DNA from: Endozoicomonas sp. GU-1 | GTDB lineage: Bacteria > Pseudomonadota > Gammaproteobacteria > Pseudomonadales > Endozoicomonadaceae | Assembly: GCF_027366395.1 (NCBI RefSeq) | Contig: NZ_CP114771.1 | Location: 2,418,001 to 2,482,000 of the forward strand | Length of the DNA: 64,000 nt | Reading direction: 5' to 3' | Shown here: one piece after another, positions 58,076 to 64,000 of the stretch | Layout: each line of letters begins with the position of its first letter | Numbering within the stretch: the first letter of the stretch is position 1 | Translations under genes and position numbers: made by a program | The notes under the pieces: generated by a model | The model's input: the letters and a program-made list of their open reading frames with translations, nothing else | What the model was told of the DNA's origin: nothing | Database searches by the model: none

Positions 58076-59563
58076 TTATTGCCTGAGCGGTGTCCGGGAC
58101 GCAGAAGTCAACTCTTCTTCAGGCCGATCTGCACTGTCCAGCATCTTGCGAATAACCAAAGAAAACACCTGGGCAACAAGCACCATCACCACCGCGGCGG
58201 CTGTCAGCATGGCAAAGTAGTCACCGTAAACACCCTGAACAAACTGCTGGGTGATTTCCTGTCCTTTTTCCATGGCAATACTGCCGGAGATCACCGCACC
58301 GATGATGCCAGACAGAGCCATGGCAATGTAGAACAGGGACACGGAGAAACCCTCAATCTTCCTGGGTGTTACCGAAAGAATAAAGGCAACCACCAGAGAA
58401 CCTACAATCACTTCACCAAAGGCCAGGAAACCGTGGATCACCAGGAATACATCCGGGCTGATGATAACATCGGTATCAATGCCTTTAACCGCCATGGTCA
58501 GAATACCAAACGCAATAGTCACCAGTACAAAAGAGATGGATACTTTGCTGGCAGTAGACAGGTTAATACCACGCTTCTCAAGAGCCGTGAAACTCGCGGT
58601 AATGACGGGACCTGCAACAATACACCACAGAGGGTTCATCGCCATGGATGCCTCTGGAGCCAGAGGGATAAAGCCAAGCAGCTCACCACGCATGGTATTG
58701 ATAGTCACCATGGTCATGGAAGTCATCATCTGGCCGTAGTAGACAAAGAATGCAGTCGCCAGAAATGCCATGATCAGGATGGTACCCATTTTCAGAGCAT
58801 CCGACCGACTGGCTTTGAACATCAGGGAGATGAAATACAACAGTGCGGTACCACCAATGGCGTAGACAACGTACTTCCCGGTTTCCATGTCGGAGAACAT
58901 GAAGAACACCATACCCAACATGGCAACAGACAGCGCCAGGAAGATAACCGTGTTCATAGTGCTCAATGGCTGCTTGTCGATATCTTCACCAATCTCCACC
59001 AGTGGCTTGTGGAAAATAACCAGCATGGCAACCGCCAGAGCCGCCATGATAGAAGAGAGCGCAAAACCACCTTTAAAGCCAATAACCAGCACCAGCATTG
59101 GGTACAGATATTGACCCAGCAGGGCACCTACATTGTTAACCGAATAGTTAATCGGGTAGCAGTTTTCAAAGTCTTCCTGAGATTGGAAAGTACGCTTATA
59201 AAGGCTTGGGTAAGAAGGAGACATCAAACCTCGGGCATAACTGGCCAGAGCAATCCCCAGCAGAGCCATTGGAGCATTGGTGATGGAAGCACCAAATGCC
59301 AGCAGTGCGTAACCTGCTGCGAATGCCATGTAAGCCAGCGTCAGTGAGCGTTTGGCCCCCAGAAATTTGTCAGCAATGAAACCACCGGCAATGGCAAAAA
59401 GAGGACCAATGGAAGAGAAGGCACCAACAATCATCATGGTGTCTGCTTCGCTGTATTGCAGGTCTTCAAGGAAGAATCGGGTCAAAGTGACCATCACACC
59501 ATAGAAGGATAAGCCAAACATCATTTGGCAGAACATCATCGACTTGTTCAGTTTATTCCACAT
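58076..59563 (-). CDS. POT/PTR2-like proton-dependent oligopeptide transporter
   Basis: A 495-residue membrane protein with about 12-14 helices. IAGGFIADKFLGAKRSLTLAY agrees with the PTR2 signature (GG-x2-AD-x2-LG-x2-R). The segment NCYPINYSVNNVGALLGQYL matches the helix 4-5 FY-x-xIN-xG motif loosely. The proton-coupling ExxERF of helix 1 is missing (MMFGLSFYGVM instead), so coupling or substrate may differ from DtpA-type enzymes. ATG has GAGAG upstream. Likely imports di/tripeptides or related compounds. Confidence 0.75.
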   Translation of the reverse strand: MWNKLNKSMMFCQMMFGLSFYGVMVTLTRFFLEDLQYSEADTMMIVGAFSSIGPLFAIAGGFIADKFLGAKRSLTLAYMAFAAGYALLAFGASITNAPMALLGIALASYARGLMSPSYPSLYKRTFQSQEDFENCYPINYSVNNVGALLGQYLYPMLVLVIGFKGGFALSSIMAALAVAMLVIFHKPLVEIGEDIDKQPLSTMNTVIFLALSVAMLGMVFFMFSDMETGKYVVYAIGGTALLYFISLMFKASRSDALKMGTILIMAFLATAFFVYYGQMMTSMTMVTINTMRGELLGFIPLAPEASMAMNPLWCIVAGPVITASFTALEKRGINLSTASKVSISFVLVTIAFGILTMAVKGIDTDVIISPDVFLVIHGFLAFGEVIVGSLVVAFILSVTPRKIEGFSVSLFYIAMALSGIIGAVISGSIAMEKGQEITQQFVQGVYGDYFAMLTAAAVVMVLVAQVFSLVIRKMLDSADRPEEELTSASRTPLRQ

Positions 59564-60064
59564 AGAAACTCTCTTTATAATGTGTGCATTCAGACGAGGG
59601 AAGCGCCCTTCCCATTCTCAATTACTCCAACAACGTTGAACTGAATTACCCACACACAAAATAATTATCTATGCACTTTCGTAGTATTAGAGTTTCTATC
59701 AATCAAAAGCAAAAGAAGTACAAGAAAAGCCCATTTAAAGTATGAAAAACCACACTTATAGGCCAAAAAACGAAATCGATTTCACAAAGTAAAGGTAAAT
59801 ACCAGCAATTGAAGGGACGCAGGACTAAAGCTGGTCTTTGGCTGGCAAGCATTGCACAAAGGATTTGTCGCGGAATAATTTCCTCTTTTTGCCACAGAGA
59901 CACGGAGTCACGGAGAAAAGAAAAAAATCTTTTCCTCCGTTTCTCTGTGGCAAGGTTTTTCTTGACAGGGTCACATCGGACATGTGGAAGTTATTTCGGG
60001 ACAGTTCCTTAAATGGATAGATGCTTATTGTCTACTGTAAGAATCTGAACAGCCCCCACCCACT
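59564..60064. other. Intergenic region with a long inverted repeat
   Basis: About 500 bases, no gene. It contains the inverted repeat listed next and the transporter promoter. AT-rich at 59640-59780. Confidence 0.4.
59889..59953. repeat. Inverted repeat with TTGCCACAGAGA ends
   Basis: TTGCCACAGAGACACGGAG at the left is mirrored by CTCCGTTTCTCTGTGGCAA at the right, with an AG-rich arm and an A-run in the centre. Repeats with CACAGAGACACGGAG are widespread extragenic elements in many bacteria. Confidence 0.65.
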
Positions 60065-63000
60065 TCAGCTTTGTACCCCCAGGCTTTCGATATATTCATC
60101 ATAAATCTTCTGCACATCTTCTGATCTGATAACCACCAGATCCTCGCTATCCATCATTTTTTTGATTCTGGTGTTTTCCAACATTTCAGCATTGTCTTTC
60201 TGTTTGGCGACAAACTTAGAGATGTATTGATCACGGTAGTACTTACCTGGGACAAAGAACTTATCATAGTTGAGTAGCAGATTTTTAACGTCAACCGTGC
60301 TGGTTGGTTTAACCACATGGAACGGTCTGAAACTGAGATTCTCTCTTCCGGCCAGACCAATGCTCATGGGTGCCTTCAAAGATTGGGCACGCTTGTAAAG
60401 ATAGTGGGCAAAACGGGTTTGAGTCTCTTCCCGCTGGTTGCGGGTATCGATAAAGCCATTGGTCATCAGGAAGAGAGGCTTACCCACCTGGGACTGGCTT
60501 GAGGTCACTTTTCTGTAGGCAGGGATCCCATGGAGAAGACGACTGATATCAGGTATTCCATCTTCTGGCTGATCAGTCCACTGCTCCATTTTGGCAGAAG
60601 CGCCCAACAACGTTTCAAAGGTTTCCGAGCACCCGGTGGGCAGGGTGTCTTCATCTATCTCCGTCAGCATCTCATTGAGCTCTTGGGTATAACTCCTCGA
60701 GAAAGAGAAAGGGAGTTCATTGTTCTTCCAGAGATCATACCAGTTTTCAATATTCTGGTTGGCAAGCACTCCCAACGATGGAACATTTGCTTCGATCCAG
60801 CGCCACTGTTTGAGATTTAGAAAGAGATTAAATGAATAGTCTACTCTGGGTTTAAACCACTTTTTTTGGACTATAAAAGCCGCCAAAACCGAACACCATC
60901 CGATACTGGTCTCTTTTTTTGCAATGCAGTGCTTCAAGTGCTTAGTCAGTACCGATTCGAGGAACCCCCACATTTTCTGCGTAGGATTGTAGCGAGACGG
61001 TGCATCAAGTTGATGTTGAGCATATTCAATCTGTTCCAAAACCTGCCTGCAATCATCTGCACCCGACTCAGCCATTTGATTCAAACCAGCCAATAATGAC
61101 TCTTCAACCTGCCTTTGTTCTTCAACGAAGGAGCTGTCATATTGTTTGCAGGTTGACAGGCGCTCACATCCCTGACTAAAGCCTTCCAGATTGGCTTTTT
61201 TGAAATGCTCTACTACCCCGGGGGCTAAAGCAGTAAGGGAGTACTGGTCAGTCTCCCGCTCTGCGAAATCATGCACATCAATTTTTGGAAAATAAGGGTT
61301 GTGGCCATGAATATCCTCTTCCGAATAAGCACCGCCCAAATCATAGGTTTCCCAATCAAGGCCATTCCAGACTTCTGCCCAGACATGGATCTCACTTTTA
61401 ACAACACGGCAGGTGATACCAAAATATTGCAGAATAAATTTGAAAACAGGTGCACGGTGCCTGCAAGCGCCAACAGCCTCAGAAAGCAGAACCTGTGCCA
61501 AATCATCTTTGATCTTAAGGTGACTTTGATTGTCAAACTGACGACAATATTTCGCTGCTGCGGCAATGCGCCCCTGATCATCCGTTGCGTTGATAATATC
61601 CAGTACCAACTTCTGCTTATCAGTCAGCATTATGGGGGCTTGTGCAGCGGCCCGCACCCTATTGAACAGGACATCAACGCGATGCCTGACCGGTTCCGGA
61701 CAATGGTTGCCCTGCGGAGAGATCAGATCACGCTGATTACGATCATGGGATTTGAACAGTTCTGCCGGAAGGCAACAGCATTTGTTTTTTTTCTGAGTCT
61801 CTACTGGTTGAGTATCATGCACTTTTCTGACATTGGCTTTTTCAAGCAGGCCTGCGCCAACGCATTTTTTGCTCAGTTTATAGTGGACATGAATAGTGCA
61901 GTTGATGATTAAACCTGAAAAACGAATCCAGTGCTGGCCAGTATAGTTATCCAGGAATACCTGGTGAGCCCGCACCGGCTCCGTTCGAAGCTCAGTTATC
62001 TCCTCCCTGGGTTGCCTGCCGGGCAGAGGAAACAATTTATGGCCTGGTCCGACCTTGATCGTGTGACACCCATAAGATTCCCACGGATACAGTTGAGCAG
62101 TCGTATTTGCAGCCATTGCCTCAGGAAAGACCCTGATTAAATCGCTCTTTCCGGGTGTCCAATCCTTCGTGTAAATATCGCCTTCACCGGTCACTTGATA
62201 ACGAATGACATCTAGCCGATATTTCCTGATGTCCTCACCGTAGAATGTTCTTTCCCTCCTGACAGGCTCGGATTGAGATCCACAACATCCAATGACCGTT
62301 CTGGTTTCTATGGATTGGTAGCCATTCCCACTGTTTCTCCAACCCACACTTTGCTGGGGCTGCTCTCCAAAAAGAGACGTCACATTACCGTCAAGCTTCT
62401 TGCCAGCTGTTCGCCGCAAGTAAGGCAAACACCGTGCAATGGCAAGAGCGGGAAGACAGCAAACCACCGCAACCGGCAGACAGGCAGGCTTCAGATAAGC
62501 CTCCCAGACTGAAACGGGCCTGTCGATGTCCACTTGCAGATCACCGCCCAATAAGCGTTCCCAGATCTCTCTTTCTGAAAAGATGTGTCGGAACCCACCC
62601 AGGTACATCAGAGCATCCATGTGCCCGGCTGAAACCTGCAACTCGGCAGGACCCGCCTTCCAGCCGCTGAGCTTAAATACCTCCGAAGGGAGAACGTCGC
62701 TGTCTTTTATGCGTGCACGAAACCACTGTCGCTGCTGCATAACATAGAGCGCCTTGCTTTGCTTATCACCGCCGACTCCCAGATCATCTGGCAGGTCGGT
62801 CTCTTGCCGCCATAACCACTGGGCAGTCCGCTTGATAATTTCTGCCCTGGCATCGCTATCCGACAGCTTCTCATCAATAACGAGTTCCCGTGTCTGCGTG
62901 ACACCAAAACCACCGGATGTTGAGCGCTGGATAAATAATGGTCTGTCCAGGTCGGGAATGGTTTGAAAAAGCCAGCGGCATAACCCGTGATCGTAACGAT

Positions 63001-64000
63001 GACCATCTACCGTTGCTGGTTGCTCTGGCATTGAATCCCGAAGGAAACCAGCAACCTCCTCTTTGGCGATTTTTCCGGCTGCCATATAGAGGAAGTAATG
63101 CTGACAAAATAATGCCGTTAAATCCGATTGTGGCGTGACTGCTGCCGCGAGCTTTTGCAGATCACGGCAAACCGGGAACAGCGCCTGCCCGGATTTTTTT
63201 AACCGTTGGTAAACGTAACAATGCAGGGCGGCAATACGCTCAGCAGTTTGATCCGGGTTTTCCGGGGGTAGTAATTGCCGGGCAATCCTGCACAGCTCCT
63301 GCTCATTGTAATCATCGATTCTGATAATCCGGAAACGATCGTTAAGTGCCGGTGAAAATGCGCTGCGCCCGCTGTATTCCGGTGGGTTGGTGGTGGCAAA
63401 AAGGTGGAAGCCGGGCGCGCAAGGCTCGGTCAGTACATCATTGAGTTCCCCTTCAAGGTCGGCACTGCTGATCATGTTCAACTCTGAAACCACCAGAACC
63501 GTCCCATCCTGCTGAGCTTCCCTGATGGCTTGTTTCAGCTCAGCCCAGTCACAGTCTCCGGCATTGAAGTAACGGACTTCGGTGGGCCTGCCCGTTTCAT
63601 CACTGGCATCCCACATATCCAGCAGCAACTTCAAGGTTGCGTCCTTGCCTCTGCCGGCCGGGCCTTCAACCAGTGTCGCCCTGCGCCCTGAATGGCGAAC
63701 GCCACTTTCATGCTCAAGACGGAGACGATCAAGATCCTGGGCCAGCGTCTGCATTAATGATTTAACGGACTGTGATGATGTATCAAATTCAGGTTTTGCC
63801 TGGTTAACGTAGCAACAGAATGTGTCGTAAAGCTGATCAAGACGCAGGTTATATCCTGTCACGGTGGCTGGCAGTTTGTGGGCCTCATAGCGGTGCTCAA
63901 ACCACAGCTTTAAAATCTGGTAAGACGCCTGAGTCTGATTATTCAGTGAGTGAGCGATGACACTGTCAAACCCGTTCCAGACCATATCATCGAGCTGGGT
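60065..64000 (-). CDS. AAA+ ATPase-transglutaminase fusion protein, 5' end cut by window
   Basis: At least 1306 residues from ATG 63985; the frame is open to the window edge, so the true start may be outside. Numbering from that ATG: a MoxR/midasin-like AAA+ module with Walker A GPAGRGKD (108-115), Walker B-like VLVVSELN (163-170), sensor ATTNPPEYSGRSAF (197-210) and NDRFR. A long unassigned middle has a short cysteine-rich patch and hydrophobic segment at about 500-560. A papain-like transglutaminase core follows, with Cys841 in GACRHRAPVF, His867 in IHVWAEVW and Asp882 in WETYDLGGA, a complete triad. The C-terminal 400 residues are charged and unassigned. Function unknown; ATP-driven remodelling coupled to protein crosslinking, deamidation or proteolysis is possible. 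Low similarity to neighbours and isolated position. Confidence 0.75.
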   Translation of the reverse strand, partial: TQLDDMVWNGFDSVIAHSLNNQTQASYQILKLWFEHRYEAHKLPATVTGYNLRLDQLYDTFCCYVNQAKPEFDTSSQSVKSLMQTLAQDLDRLRLEHESGVRHSGRRATLVEGPAGRGKDATLKLLLDMWDASDETGRPTEVRYFNAGDCDWAELKQAIREAQQDGTVLVVSELNMISSADLEGELNDVLTEPCAPGFHLFATTNPPEYSGRSAFSPALNDRFRIIRIDDYNEQELCRIARQLLPPENPDQTAERIAALHCYVYQRLKKSGQALFPVCRDLQKLAAAVTPQSDLTALFCQHYFLYMAAGKIAKEEVAGFLRDSMPEQPATVDGHRYDHGLCRWLFQTIPDLDRPLFIQRSTSGGFGVTQTRELVIDEKLSDSDARAEIIKRTAQWLWRQETDLPDDLGVGGDKQSKALYVMQQRQWFRARIKDSDVLPSEVFKLSGWKAGPAELQVSAGHMDALMYLGGFRHIFSEREIWERLLGGDLQVDIDRPVSVWEAYLKPACLPVAVVCCLPALAIARCLPYLRRTAGKKLDGNVTSLFGEQPQQSVGWRNSGNGYQSIETRTVIGCCGSQSEPVRRERTFYGEDIRKYRLDVIRYQVTGEGDIYTKDWTPGKSDLIRVFPEAMAANTTAQLYPWESYGCHTIKVGPGHKLFPLPGRQPREEITELRTEPVRAHQVFLDNYTGQHWIRFSGLIINCTIHVHYKLSKKCVGAGLLEKANVRKVHDTQPVETQKKNKCCCLPAELFKSHDRNQRDLISPQGNHCPEPVRHRVDVLFNRVRAAAQAPIMLTDKQKLVLDIINATDDQGRIAAAAKYCRQFDNQSHLKIKDDLAQVLLSEAVGACRHRAPVFKFILQYFGITCRVVKSEIHVWAEVWNGLDWETYDLGGAYSEEDIHGHNPYFPKIDVHDFAERETDQYSLTALAPGVVEHFKKANLEGFSQGCERLSTCKQYDSSFVEEQRQVEESLLAGLNQMAESGADDCRQVLEQIEYAQHQLDAPSRYNPTQKMWGFLESVLTKHLKHCIAKKETSIGWCSVLAAFIVQKKWFKPRVDYSFNLFLNLKQWRWIEANVPSLGVLANQNIENWYDLWKNNELPFSFSRSYTQELNEMLTEIDEDTLPTGCSETFETLLGASAKMEQWTDQPEDGIPDISRLLHGIPAYRKVTSSQSQVGKPLFLMTNGFIDTRNQREETQTRFAHYLYKRAQSLKAPMSIGLAGRENLSFRPFHVVKPTSTVDVKNLLLNYDKFFVPGKYYRDQYISKFVAKQKDNAEMLENTRIKKMMDSEDLVVIRSEDVQKIYDEYIESLGVQS

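Noticed and set aside
58013-59347. 444-codon plus-strand frame rich in His, Gln and Asn
   Set aside because: Antisense of the transporter gene; the odd composition is what reversed hydrophobic codons give.

Overview
The window looks like chromosomal DNA of a marine, host-associated gammaproteobacterium of the Oceanospirillales type. An Endozoicomonas-like organism is my best guess, inferred from gene content only. The housekeeping blocks have gammaproteobacterial order: tmRNA-smpB, ratA-rnfH, bamE/fur and recN-grpE-dnaK-dnaJ. Between them sit genes with eukaryote-like or repeat-rich products: a RING plus ankyrin protein, a VWA protein, a 38-residue-repeat protein, an NLS-bearing protein and an AAA+/transglutaminase giant. 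Such proteins are typical of intracellular or symbiotic bacteria.

Layout. 1-2.2 kb: metR and an M48 protease. 2.4-7.3 kb: an accessory island with three repeat-rich or effector-like genes. 7.4-14.4 kb: argC, a DUF3820/lrgB/lrgA operon, a ClC channel, a frameshifted unknown gene and hemJ. 14.7-16 kb: an insertion sequence. 16.4-25.8 kb: pepQ beside a decaying membrane gene, then ackA-pta (acetate/acetyl-phosphate metabolism) and small conserved genes. 25.8-33.2 kb: ampG, yajQ, dodecin, panE, nadC, galE, ligB. 33.4-34.8 kb: a type IV pilin and an unknown membrane protein. 34.9-41.4 kb: a complete histidine-utilisation locus, hutH-hutU-hutC on the minus strand and a fused hutI-hutG on the plus strand, with a HutC-type operator between them. 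42.5-44.3 kb: a toxin-antitoxin pair, tmRNA and smpB. 44.8-55 kb: an NSS transporter, ratA, rnfH, bamE, fur, two tandem DUF2158 genes, recN, and grpE-dnaK-dnaJ behind a clear heat-shock (sigma-32) promoter. 55.2-64 kb: the RING/ankyrin gene, a POT-like transporter and the AAA+/transglutaminase gene, which runs off the right edge.

Two cross-cutting observations matter for any reader. First, at least seven genes carry single-base indels, mostly in short homopolymers: the VWA gene, the 12.4-kb gene, pta, hutH, hutG, the toxin and dnaK. Because dnaK, pta, hutH and hutG are conserved and otherwise intact, base-calling error is the simplest explanation, although slippage at the C8/G8 tracts cannot be excluded. 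Second, a palindromic 164-165 bp MITE-like element occurs twice almost identically (8511-8674 and, inverted, 55040-55204), with a degenerate third copy near 2.3 kb.

The most unusual content is the RING-H2/ankyrin protein (predicted E3 ubiquitin ligase), the AAA+/transglutaminase fusion and the VWA/PPPY/YRQQN-repeat protein.
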